Positions 52,100-59,939 of a DNA stretch of 64,000 bases are shown in pieces. The notes beneath the pieces are model-generated. The model saw only the letters and a program-made list of their open reading frames with translations, was not told the origin of the DNA and did no database searches. Each line of letters opens with the position of its first letter. Position 1 is the first letter of the stretch. The stretch comes from Arenibacter arenosicollis. GTDB taxonomy: Bacteria; Bacteroidota; Bacteroidia; Flavobacteriales; Flavobacteriaceae. The DNA lies in contig NZ_JACLHY010000001.1 in assembly GCF_014397245.1 (NCBI RefSeq), positions 124,001 to 188,000 on the forward strand, written 5' to 3'. The position numbers were made by a program, and so were the translations under genes.

Positions 52100-52582
52100 A
52101 TGATCCAAATTAAAAATTCATATACCGTAGATGAAGCCACCAAGAAATTGGAAGGGTATTGTGCCTATCAGGACCGTTGCCATAAAGAGGTGATTTCCAA
52201 GTTAAGGGCAATGAATATGATTCCCGAGGCCATAGACCTTATTGTGGGACATCTTATTAAAGAAAATTTCCTAAACGAAGAACGCTTTGCCAGAAGTTTT
52301 GCCCGGGGCAAATTCAACATAAAAAAATGGGGAAGAATTAGAATTGAAAATGAGCTGAAGTATAGGGAAATCTCCAAATACAATATAAAGTTGGCCATGG
52401 AGGAAATAGATTCCAAGGAATACTTAAAATCCTTTAATTCCTTAGCCAAAAAACGCTTGGCGGAAATAAGGGAGAAAGACCTACAAAAACGACGTAAAAA
52501 ATTAGCGGATTACCTCTTATACAGAGGGTGGGAAAGTGGAATGGTGTATGAGAAAGTCTACGAACTAGTTCCCAACAAATAA
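52100..52582 (+). CDS. recX: Regulatory protein RecX
   Basis: A 160-residue RecX, made of three-helix repeats that bind RecA filaments and modulate recombination. The start YTVDEATKKLEGYCAYQDRCHKEV and LIKENFLNEERFARSFARGK are typical. It is not next to recA in this window. It is convergent with the beta-barrel gene. Confidence 0.92.
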   Translation: MIQIKNSYTVDEATKKLEGYCAYQDRCHKEVISKLRAMNMIPEAIDLIVGHLIKENFLNEERFARSFARGKFNIKKWGRIRIENELKYREISKYNIKLAMEEIDSKEYLKSFNSLAKKRLAEIREKDLQKRRKKLADYLLYRGWESGMVYEKVYELVPNK

Positions 52583-52637
52583 CAATAACCCTTCCGGCCC
52601 CTCCAACATGAAGGGGGCGAAGAGTCGTATATTTATA

Positions 52638-53135
52638 TTAATTTAAGTTAAAGGACGCCCCTATACTGAAGACAAACTGGTTGTGCAATTTTTCTGCCGC
52701 TGTCAAAGTCTCAGTTTTATATTTTGCCAGAGGCGCGTTTAATTCGGTAAATACACCGAAGCCATCGCTGAAAAAGTACCTAATACCTAAATGACCGCCA
52801 AAATTCTTAAGACCAAGGTCCAATCCGGGATAAATATCCACATTGTCACCTAACTGAAAAACGCTACCCAAATTGGCATTAAATCTTGCCTTTAAGTCTA
52901 TTCTATCACCAAAATCGGCATTGATCAGCTCCGCAACCCCTAATACATAGGAAGAAGAAAGACCCAGAGAGAAGTTTTCACCCAAACCGTAATCATAGGT
53001 CACGACAATTCCAGTTCCATTATCCTGAAAGTTGGTCCCTATCTGAAATTTCATATCTTCCCTACCCTCAAAAGCCTGTGCATTAACAGATGCCACAGCT
53101 AAAATAAACACCAATGCAATTAATAATTTTCTCAT
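52638..53135 (-). CDS. Outer-membrane beta-barrel protein (DUF6646-like)
   Basis: A 165-residue protein from ATG 53135 with a signal peptide (MRKLLIALVFILAVASVNAQ). The mature part alternates hydrophobic and polar residues as in a small beta-barrel (DMKFQIGTNFQDNGTGIVVTYDYGLGENFSLGLSSSYVLG) and ends in an aromatic or Asn (FSIGASFNLN). It resembles flavobacterial DUF6646 proteins as I remember them. The frame is open 19 codons upstream but not plausible. Function unknown. Confidence 0.75.
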   Translation of the reverse strand: MRKLLIALVFILAVASVNAQAFEGREDMKFQIGTNFQDNGTGIVVTYDYGLGENFSLGLSSSYVLGVAELINADFGDRIDLKARFNANLGSVFQLGDNVDIYPGLDLGLKNFGGHLGIRYFFSDGFGVFTELNAPLAKYKTETLTAAEKLHNQFVFSIGASFNLN

Positions 53136-53201
53136 AGTTATCTTACAATTATATTTTTTAATTAAAGGCGACAAAGATATTCCTTTCTGCAAACAAAAGC
53201 C

Positions 53202-54059
53202 CTAAGACAACTGCTTATTTGTTCTCTCAATAGCCTGTTCATTCTTCCAATCGATCCACTCCTGCCCTTTTAGCCTGCGCATTATGTTATCATAATAACG
53301 CATTACCAATACATTGTAGAAGGCCCTTCCCAAATTAACAGGGTTTCGGGCAATGGCACGTAAACTCATGGAAAAACCGGGACTGAGATATTTCATATAA
53401 TGCCAATACCCTTCAGGCATATACAACACCTCGCCATGTTCCAACCGGGTTTTAAATCCGGAGGCATTTTTTAAGGCGGGCCACTTTTCATAATCGGGAT
53501 TGGAAAAATCTATGCTTTCATGAGTAATCAAGGAATGTGGTACTTTATACAAGTATTTATTCTGTGACTGGGAAAAAAGGATAATCTCTTTCTTTCCTGC
53601 GAAATGAAAATGAAAGATATTGGCCAGATCAATATCATAGTGCATAAAAGTGTGGGAATTGGTCCCTCCAAAAAAAAGCATGGGCAGCCCCTTCATTAAG
53701 TTCAGGCCAAAATCAGGAAAAGAATAATCCTTCTGTAGCTCTGGAACCTCTTTAAGAATATTCCATAAAAAGATGCGATATTTTGTAGGCTCCTTTTGCA
53801 AAAGGTCCAGATAATCGGACATTTTCATTGTTGCATGCGGCTCATTAAAGCCATCTTTGTAATGCACCGGACGATCATCATATAGTGGTACCGTCTTATT
53901 GCCGGCCACTTGCCCCATATAATCAAAATTCCATTTGGTATAGGCAGGCCATTCCTCAATACACTTTTCTATAACCACAGGTTTTTGCGGCCTAAAATAG
54001 TTGTTGAGAAACTCTTCTTTGGTAATATTCGCTACCCTTGGAATCTCCTTTAAGTTCAA
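53202..54059 (-). CDS. Cupin-like (JmjC/Cupin_8) domain protein
   Basis: A 285-residue protein with a single cupin-like domain of the JmjC/FIH type, Fe(II)/2-oxoglutarate-dependent hydroxylases. The metal triad is visible: His-x-Asp in SHTFMHYDIDL and a later His in EGYWHYMKYL. The entry segment PVVIEKCIEEWPAYTKWNFDYM is characteristic. It may hydroxylate a protein or a tRNA or rRNA base. The substrate is unknown. It stands upstream of the beta-barrel gene, with no sign of coupling. Confidence 0.82.
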   Translation of the reverse strand: MNLKEIPRVANITKEEFLNNYFRPQKPVVIEKCIEEWPAYTKWNFDYMGQVAGNKTVPLYDDRPVHYKDGFNEPHATMKMSDYLDLLQKEPTKYRIFLWNILKEVPELQKDYSFPDFGLNLMKGLPMLFFGGTNSHTFMHYDIDLANIFHFHFAGKKEIILFSQSQNKYLYKVPHSLITHESIDFSNPDYEKWPALKNASGFKTRLEHGEVLYMPEGYWHYMKYLSPGFSMSLRAIARNPVNLGRAFYNVLVMRYYDNIMRRLKGQEWIDWKNEQAIERTNKQLS

Positions 54060-54135
54060 AATAACTTGATTGATTATTCTAGCAAAATTAAAAAAACCAA
54101 AAATAATTTTCTTGGCAATTTATTCCAACGCAGGA

Positions 54136-55230
54136 TTACTCCGTTAGATTGGCCTTCTTTTTTGCGGCTTCATTGCGGTCAATGGTATGTCCGGGCCTAG
54201 TCCATTTTGGCTTTTCGCCCTTGGCTGCATACTGGGAATCCTTAGCTTCCACAGTTTGTGGCTGGGAAACCTTGGTAAAAGCTTTTTGTGGGTTTAATCC
54301 CAACAACTTAAACATAGCCATATCCTCATTTACATCCGGGTTGGGGGTAGTAAGCAACTTATCCCCGGCAAATATAGAATTGGCACCGGCAAAGAAACAC
54401 ATGGCCTGCCCTTCCCTACTCATTTGAGTCCGACCGGCAGATAAGCGCACTTGGGTTTCGGGCATAATAATTCTGGTAGTGGCCACCATACGAACCATAT
54501 CCCAAATTGGGATTGGAGGTAGGTCTGCCATAGGGGTACCTTCAACAGCCACTAAGGCATTGATCGGCACGGATTCCGGTTGTGGGTCCAAAGTGGAAAG
54601 GGCTACCAACATTCCCGCCCTATCTTCCAAAGCTTCGCCCATACCAATAATACCACCGCTACAAACGGTAACATTACTCTTGCGTACGTTGTCTATAGTA
54701 TCTAAACGATCCTTAAACGCACGGGTAGAGATTACATCTTTATAGTAGTCCTCGGAAGTATCCAAATTATGGTTGTAAGCATATAGTCCGGCTTCCGCCA
54801 AACGATGTGCCTGGTTCTCGGTAATCATTCCCAAAGTACAGCAAACTTCCATGTCCAGCTTGTTAATAGTACGCACCATCTCCAACACCTGATCAAACTC
54901 GGGTCCGTCTTTTACATTTCTCCATGCAGCTCCCATACACACCCTGGAGCTCCCTGCTGTTTTAGCGCGTAGGGCCTGAGCCTTAACTTGGGAAACGCTC
55001 ATAAGATCATTGCCTTCAAGATTGGTATGGTAGCGTGCAGCCTGTGGACAGTATCCACAATCCTCTGGACATCCCCCTGTTTTAATGGATAGCAAGGTAG
55101 ATACCTGAACCGTATTGGGGTCATGGTTTTCCCTATGTACTGTAGCCGCCTCGTAGAGCAGCTCCATAAAGGGTTTGTTGTAAATATCCAGTATTTCCTG
55201 TTTGGTCCAGTTATGTCTTACTTCGCTCAT
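54136..55230 (-). CDS. bioB: Biotin synthase BioB
   Basis: A 364-residue radical-SAM enzyme that inserts sulfur into dethiobiotin. The SAM cluster motif CPEDCGYC is at Cys54/Cys58/Cys61 and the second 2Fe-2S ligands appear as VCMGAAWRN, EVCCTLGM and VTVCSGGIIGMGE. I place the start at ATG 55230 (MSEVRHNWTKQE), because the open frame upstream to 55329 lies over repeat DNA. It ends with a Pro/Lys-rich tail of about 40 residues. It is separated from the other bio genes by a repeat and the toxin-antitoxin pair. Confidence 0.96.
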   Translation of the reverse strand: MSEVRHNWTKQEILDIYNKPFMELLYEAATVHRENHDPNTVQVSTLLSIKTGGCPEDCGYCPQAARYHTNLEGNDLMSVSQVKAQALRAKTAGSSRVCMGAAWRNVKDGPEFDQVLEMVRTINKLDMEVCCTLGMITENQAHRLAEAGLYAYNHNLDTSEDYYKDVISTRAFKDRLDTIDNVRKSNVTVCSGGIIGMGEALEDRAGMLVALSTLDPQPESVPINALVAVEGTPMADLPPIPIWDMVRMVATTRIIMPETQVRLSAGRTQMSREGQAMCFFAGANSIFAGDKLLTTPNPDVNEDMAMFKLLGLNPQKAFTKVSQPQTVEAKDSQYAAKGEKPKWTRPGHTIDRNEAAKKKANLTE

Positions 55231-55252
55231 ACAATTTAGTTCTTGGGGCTTT

Positions 55253-55340
55253 CCCCAACTTCCTTTGACATCTGTAAGGTGTAGACCTACAAGGTCGTCA
55301 AGACCTTGCAGGTCCTCCTTGCAGGACAAGGAAGTCGGGG
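55253..55340. repeat. Nested palindromic repeat upstream of bioB
   Basis: Outer arms CCCCAACTTCCTTTG (55253-55267) and CAAGGAAGTCGGGG (55327-55340) and a central stem GACCTACAAGGTC / GACCTTGCAGGTC (55284-55296 and 55302-55314; loop GTCAA, one G-U pair) form a long hairpin about 88 bases long. Such GACCTnCAAGGTC units look like the small dispersed repeats common in Flavobacteriia. Confidence 0.7.
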
Positions 55341-55342
55341 TC

Positions 55343-55412
55343 GGGCTTTCCGCTATATCTTTTTCAGTTTACCTTCGCTAGGCGCGGTAAACATAAAAAG
55401 GATGTCGCTGCA
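55343..55412. repeat. Second palindromic repeat upstream of bioB
   Basis: GTTTACC-N12-GGTAAAC (55367-55391) lies inside a weaker outer pairing ATCTTTTT / AAAAAGGAT. The string CCGCTATATC...AAAAAGGATGTCGCTGCAATCCCTAA recalls a recurrent flavobacterial intergenic element; no mobility gene is near. Confidence 0.5.
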
Positions 55413-55589
55413 ATCCCTAAGCCAACATCGATTTAAGCGTCAAAAATAACCTATAATCTGCAGAAATTGCAAAAATCGATTCCTAAATTCTTAGATAATG
55501 CTATTTAATAAGGGCTAAAAAATCTTTGATTAGTTATAAATGGACTATCCCGGTAGTTGACAAACTATTAAATCCCTTTATAAAAGGAA

Positions 55590-55670
55590 TTAAGGTCTTC
55601 CTATAATAATACTCACCGCATTCCCACCAAAACCAACCGCATTCTCCATTACTTTGTTTATCTCAATGGA
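55590..55670 (-). pseudogene. C-terminal fragment of a ketosynthase gene
   Basis: The minus-strand frame reads INKVMENAVGFGGNAVSII, then IGRP and a stop; the intact ketosynthase 0.77 kb away ends INKVMVNAVGFGGNAVSIL with LGKI. A core of 37 bases is identical; the rest has diverged at silent positions. Upstream the frame continues with unrelated residues and there is no 5' part. It is a leftover of a homologous ketosynthase end. Confidence 0.88.
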
Positions 55671-55724
55671 AAGAAACTTTTGGAACTTATATTGTATCTT
55701 TACTTTAAGAAATAAAAAATTATT

Positions 55725-55961
55725 ATGGCAAGCATTGATTTAAGAAATACGGTCAGGGAGTACATAGATAAGGCAGATATAAGGCTTCTAAAGATGATGA
55801 AAGCATTAGCGGAAAGTTATCAAAATGACGAGCAGGAGCTTACTTTAAGCGAAGAACAATATCAAATGATGGATATGCGTAAGGAAGCCCATTTAAAGGG
55901 AGAAAGTAAGTCATTAACTTGGGACCAAGTCAAACTAAACGCCAGAAATGCTGCACAATAA
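55725..55961 (+). CDS. Putative antitoxin of a type II TA pair
   Basis: A 78-residue acidic/helical protein that begins MASIDLRNTVREYIDKADIRL and has a charged middle rich in Glu and Gln. It precedes a ParE/RelE-type toxin and overlaps its start by one base (TAATG), the usual antitoxin-toxin order. I recognise the type of small helical antitoxin, but not the DNA-binding class with certainty. It lies in the opposite direction to the bio genes, between two copies of a ketosynthase end. Confidence 0.8.
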   Translation: MASIDLRNTVREYIDKADIRLLKMMKALAESYQNDEQELTLSEEQYQMMDMRKEAHLKGESKSLTWDQVKLNARNAAQ

Positions 55962-56251
55962 TGGCATATAATTTAGAGGTTAAAAACGATGCCAATCTAG
56001 AAATTATTGAAGCTTATCTCTATTACGAAGAAAAACGGATTGGATTGGGTGAAGAATTTTTGGAACATTTGGATATCTATTTTGAACGAATTATAGCCAA
56101 TCCTAAATACTTTCCCCAAAAACGTAAACCTTATAGAGAAGCATTTTTAAAACGCTTTCCATTCTTAATTATATATGAAATCACTAAAAATAAAGTAATT
56201 GTTTATTCCGTATTCAATACTTGGCAAAATCCCAAGAAAAAGAAAAAATAA
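55961..56251 (+). CDS. RelE/ParE-family toxin
   Basis: A 96-residue basic protein from ATG 55961 (overlapping the antitoxin stop by one base). The family layout is clear: EIIEAYLYYEEKRIGLGEEFLEHLDIYFERIIANP, and near the end YREAFLKRFPFLIIYEITKNKVIVYSVFNT. Members inhibit translation by mRNA cleavage or block DNA gyrase (ParE). The frame is open upstream inside the antitoxin gene but the ATG at 55961 gives normal length. The C-terminus is a Lys run. Confidence 0.87.
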   Translation: MAYNLEVKNDANLEIIEAYLYYEEKRIGLGEEFLEHLDIYFERIIANPKYFPQKRKPYREAFLKRFPFLIIYEITKNKVIVYSVFNTWQNPKKKKK

Positions 56252-56355
56252 TTCTAGTTCCGTGCCAATTCATACTCATCCGTAGAATTTATAATGAATA
56301 CTTCTCCTAAGGGTTTGGCACAATAGATTTTTATTCCTTCTGTTTGCTTCCACAA

Positions 56356-57525
56356 TTAAATCTTACCCAAAAGAATACTCACCGCATTCCCACCAAAACC
56401 AACCGCATTCACCATCACCTTATTGATCTGTTTTGGCATAGCATCATAATTCACATATGGCACTCCTATAAACTCTTGGTGCTGCAACATTAATACCGCC
56501 AATTCCAAACTCAACATTCCCGAGGCACCAAAAGAATGTCCTAGCTTCCATTTATTAGTGGTCATTGCCGGCTCATGAGATCCAAATACTTTTTCAATAG
56601 CCCTTACTTCGGACAAATCACCTTTAATGGTTCCAGGAGCATGTAGTACTACCACATCTATTTCCTTTGGATCTATTCCGCCCAAAGCCATCTTCATGGA
56701 ACGCTGAAAACAAACTGCATCAGAGGAAATAGAAATATTATGTTCCAATATCTCGGTTGCGTATCCCAAGCCTTCAATACGGGCAAGGGCATTTTGTATT
56801 TTACCTTTCTCCAAACATGCCATGGAAGCAGCCTCACCCAAAACCATACTGTTCTGTTTCTTGTCCAAGTCCAAAGCGCGACAAGGATAACCCTTGGAGT
56901 CGTTTGCTACAAACCGTGAATAGACTTTTAAGGCCTTCATCTGTGCAATAGTAAAGGGAGTCAAGGGCGCCTCGCTACCCCCTACCAAAAATTTATTTGC
57001 CATGCCACTTTTCAGCCACGCCACCCCGTTCAAGAGAGAATGCAAGGCAGTGGAACAGGTAATGGAATGTGATATCTCCGGGCCTTGTGTCCGCAGATCA
57101 TGGGCCACCCAAGAAGAAATATTCCCCAAGGTGGTAGTAGGGGAAGATAAGGTAGAGGCCTCCCCATTTTGAATAAATTCGCTATGGTATTTTTCAAAAA
57201 GTCCGGTAGCACCTCTTGAAGAGCCTATATTTACTCCAAAATTACCATCTTTCCAACCGGCTTGACCTATAGCTTCCCTAGAGGCATAAATGGCATACAG
57301 TACAGATGGGTCCAAGTTTTTATACTTGGAATCTGAATTTTTTAAAACGGTTGTCCTTTGTTGCGCATCCTCAGTTAAGGCAGAACACCAAGCTGTTAGA
57401 TCGCCATAGTTCTTTTGCCGCAAAAAATGGTCTGGACGCTTATAATTTTCCCAGGTCTCCTTCAAGGAAGTTCCCAAAGGGGAGATGGAAGATAATGCCG
57501 TTATAAAAATAGGTTCGTTCTGCAT
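56356..57525 (-). CDS. Beta-ketoacyl synthase in the biotin cluster
   Basis: A 389-residue KAS I/II-like condensing enzyme. The catalytic triad is complete: Cys157 (SITCSTALHS), His295 (VVLHAPGT) and His330 (KLGHSFGASG). It is 3 bases downstream of bioA on the same strand, which suggests that it builds or elongates the pimeloyl thioester for biotin. KAS I/II normally makes membrane fatty acids, but the location argues for a dedicated role. The codons after its stop stay open in frame for 33 triplets (see findings). Confidence 0.88.
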   Translation of the reverse strand: MQNEPIFITALSSISPLGTSLKETWENYKRPDHFLRQKNYGDLTAWCSALTEDAQQRTTVLKNSDSKYKNLDPSVLYAIYASREAIGQAGWKDGNFGVNIGSSRGATGLFEKYHSEFIQNGEASTLSSPTTTLGNISSWVAHDLRTQGPEISHSITCSTALHSLLNGVAWLKSGMANKFLVGGSEAPLTPFTIAQMKALKVYSRFVANDSKGYPCRALDLDKKQNSMVLGEAASMACLEKGKIQNALARIEGLGYATEILEHNISISSDAVCFQRSMKMALGGIDPKEIDVVVLHAPGTIKGDLSEVRAIEKVFGSHEPAMTTNKWKLGHSFGASGMLSLELAVLMLQHQEFIGVPYVNYDAMPKQINKVMVNAVGFGGNAVSILLGKI

Positions 57526-57528
57526 AGT

Positions 57529-58797
57529 TTAAAATGAATTAAGAACTTCCTTTATACTGTTGTAGATTTTTTGCATTTGCTCCTTGGTCGTAATATAGGG
57601 CGCCAAAATGTAAATGGTATTGCCTAGAGGTCTAAGAAAAATACCCGAATCCATAAAATGCTTAAACAGTTTGTCCCTAACATTTCCATAGCGCTCCATA
57701 ACAACATTAAGGTCCAGAGCATAGATAATTCCAATTTGCCTAGTAGACGCTACTTTGGGGTGATCCTTTATTTCGGCATCAAACTCCTGGTGCCACTGTA
57801 TTATTTGACCTATATTTTTATGAATTTCATCTGATGTCAGCAATTCAATTCCCGCCATGGCCGCAGCACATGCCAACGGATTAGCAGTATAGGTATGCCC
57901 ATGAAAAAGTCCCTTCGCAATATCATCACTGTAAAAGGCATCGTAAACTTTCTGGGTACAACTGGTCACCGCCATTGGAAGCATTCCTGCCGTAAGGGCC
58001 TTGGACATGCATATGATATCTGGCTTCACCTCCATATAATCGGAGGCAAAGTGCCTTCCTGTTTTTCCAAATCCCGTCATTACCTCATCGGCTATGGCCA
58101 ATACCCCATGGGATTTTATCACTTTTAGAATTTTCTCCAAATGTTCGGCCTTGTGCATTTTCATGGCTGCCGCACCCTGCACCAAAGGCTCATAGATAAA
58201 TCCGGCAATAGCATCAAGATCTATGGTATTTTCCAATTCATGCAATAGATTCCCAATATTGTCATCCGTAGGAACAGCAATCCTTTTTACATCAATAAAA
58301 TAATCTTCAAAAGGGCCGTTATATACGGATAGGCTGGAGACGGACATCGCCCCAAAAGTATCCCCATGAAAACCATCTTCAAAAGCCAATAAAACAGAAC
58401 GCTTTTTTCCTTTATTATGATGATACTGCAAGGCCATCTTTATTCCTATTTCGGTTGAAGTGGACCCGTTGTCCGAAAAAAACAATTTTTTTTGATTGGA
58501 TGGCAACAAAGAAATCAACGCCTCAGAAAGCGCAATGGCAGGTTCGTGTGTAAATCCACTAAAGACCACCTGATCTAACTGTTGCATTTGAGCGTAGACC
58601 TTAGCTATTATGGCATCATTACAATGCCCGTACATACAGGTATACCAAGAGGAAATGCCATCTATATATTCCTTGCCCTGCTCGTCGTACAATACAGCCC
58701 CTTTAGCCTTGACAATACCAAGCATTTTGGGATGCAGTTTATGTTGCGTAAGTGGGTGCCAAAGGTGCTTTTGATCCCTTTCCGAAAGACTTTTCAA
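57529..58797 (-). CDS. bioA: Adenosylmethionine-8-amino-7-oxononanoate aminotransferase
   Basis: A 422-residue class-III aminotransferase. It begins with DQKHLWHPLTQH and GAVLYDEQGKEYIDGISSWYTCMYGHCN, the BioA pattern, and the PLP lysine is in ICMSKALTAGMLPM. SAM serves as amino donor in the family. The N-terminal WYTCMYGH motif separates it from DAPA-lysine (BioK) variants only weakly; SAM is the default. The KS gene starts 3 bases after its stop and bioD lies 140 bases upstream. Confidence 0.96.
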   Translation of the reverse strand: MKSLSERDQKHLWHPLTQHKLHPKMLGIVKAKGAVLYDEQGKEYIDGISSWYTCMYGHCNDAIIAKVYAQMQQLDQVVFSGFTHEPAIALSEALISLLPSNQKKLFFSDNGSTSTEIGIKMALQYHHNKGKKRSVLLAFEDGFHGDTFGAMSVSSLSVYNGPFEDYFIDVKRIAVPTDDNIGNLLHELENTIDLDAIAGFIYEPLVQGAAAMKMHKAEHLEKILKVIKSHGVLAIADEVMTGFGKTGRHFASDYMEVKPDIICMSKALTAGMLPMAVTSCTQKVYDAFYSDDIAKGLFHGHTYTANPLACAAAMAGIELLTSDEIHKNIGQIIQWHQEFDAEIKDHPKVASTRQIGIIYALDLNVVMERYGNVRDKLFKHFMDSGIFLRPLGNTIYILAPYITTKEQMQKIYNSIKEVLNSF

Positions 58798-58936
58798 TTG
58801 AATATCCTTTTTAAATAGAAGTGCAAAGATGGGGAATAATGAGTAAAAACACTATCCCGATCCCAATTCATTTAAGAGGAAAAACGAAACAATAATCCTT
58901 AATTATTCCTAGGAATTATTTAACCGCCCAAAGAAA

Positions 58937-59548
58937 TTACAATGCCATAATCGCAGGACGTAATTCTTCCGCATATTTCTTGATAACTTCCTTTGTCATG
59001 GATGCTTCTTGTCCTATTCTTCCAAGCACAGAGACTCCCGTAATCTTGGAAATTATATCCTCAGAGGCGGAATTAGGCTCGCCATTAAATACAACGGCCA
59101 CATCATAGCCTTTTAACAAAAGCCATTTAATGGTCAAAAGGGAATGATTAATACTGCCCAAATAGTGCTTCACCACTACAATTACGTAATAGGTGGGCAT
59201 AATAATATCCAGAATGGTATCGGAATCGTTCAGGGGCACCAATACACCTCCCGCCCCTTCGATCACCAAGTGGTTCTCTGTTTTGGGCTCATGTATTTTA
59301 TTGTGGTCTATATAAACCCCTTCCAAAGCCGCGGCTGCATGTGGACTAATTGGCGCCTTAAGAGAGTAGCTACTTTTATGTATTACCGTTTTGTTATTGG
59401 AAATTAATTCGGAAATCGTTTCGCTATCGGATTCGTCCCCTGTTTGGACGGGTTTCCAATAATCTGCCTCCAAGGCCTCGACCATAACGGCAGAGGTGAT
59501 TGTTTTTCCTACATCTGTGGAAATTCCTGTTACAAAAAATTGCTTCAT
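58937..59548 (-). CDS. bioD: Dethiobiotin synthetase
   Basis: A 203-residue P-loop enzyme that closes the ureido ring of dethiobiotin with CO2 and ATP. Walker A GISTDVGKTITS at residues 8-19, the Lys-containing WKPVQTGDESDSE, and the VIEGAGGVLVPL motif are all present. It lies one base from the DUF2007 gene and 140 bases from bioA. Confidence 0.95.
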   Translation of the reverse strand: MKQFFVTGISTDVGKTITSAVMVEALEADYWKPVQTGDESDSETISELISNNKTVIHKSSYSLKAPISPHAAAALEGVYIDHNKIHEPKTENHLVIEGAGGVLVPLNDSDTILDIIMPTYYVIVVVKHYLGSINHSLLTIKWLLLKGYDVAVVFNGEPNSASEDIISKITGVSVLGRIGQEASMTKEVIKKYAEELRPAIMAL

Positions 59549-59549
59549 T

Positions 59550-59936
59550 CTAGTTTGGTTCTGTTATAAACTCACAATTTAGACATTTATACTTTCTTTT
59601 TTCAAAAAATGGAAAAAGTTTATAAAATAGCCCTCTCCTGTTAAAATATATTTCCATTCTTTGGGCCTTACAATTGGGACAGCTTCTTAAATTTCCATGA
59701 TCATCCATGGCATAAGACCTTATTTCATTGTAAATTTCGGTTGCTCTGTCCTTATCGGAGTAATGCACCTGAAGCTTTACTCCTCCAATGGCATTGCTGA
59801 TCAGGGGATCGGAGTTAAGGGTGTTCTCATCCCTTAGGAAAACAGGAATACCGTCGGACATCAATCGGCCCTTCAATATTTGTACGTCGGCTACATATTC
59901 AAAAGCGGCCAGGGTATAAAATTCTTGTTTCTCCAT
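59550..59936 (-). CDS. DUF2007 protein with C-terminal zinc ribbon
   Basis: A 128-residue protein: the N-terminal DUF2007 domain (EFVADVQILKGRLMSDGIPVFLRDE-like segment) resembles a PII-type signal-transduction fold and a C-terminal zinc ribbon has CPNC and CLNC near residues 86 and 119. It lies inside the biotin operon, one base before bioD and three bases after bioF. A direct role in biotin synthesis is not known; DUF2007 proteins occur in many contexts. Confidence 0.85.
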   Translation of the reverse strand: MEKQEFYTLAAFEYVADVQILKGRLMSDGIPVFLRDENTLNSDPLISNAIGGVKLQVHYSDKDRATEIYNEIRSYAMDDHGNLRSCPNCKAQRMEIYFNRRGLFYKLFPFFEKRKYKCLNCEFITEPN

Positions 59937-59939
59937 GTG

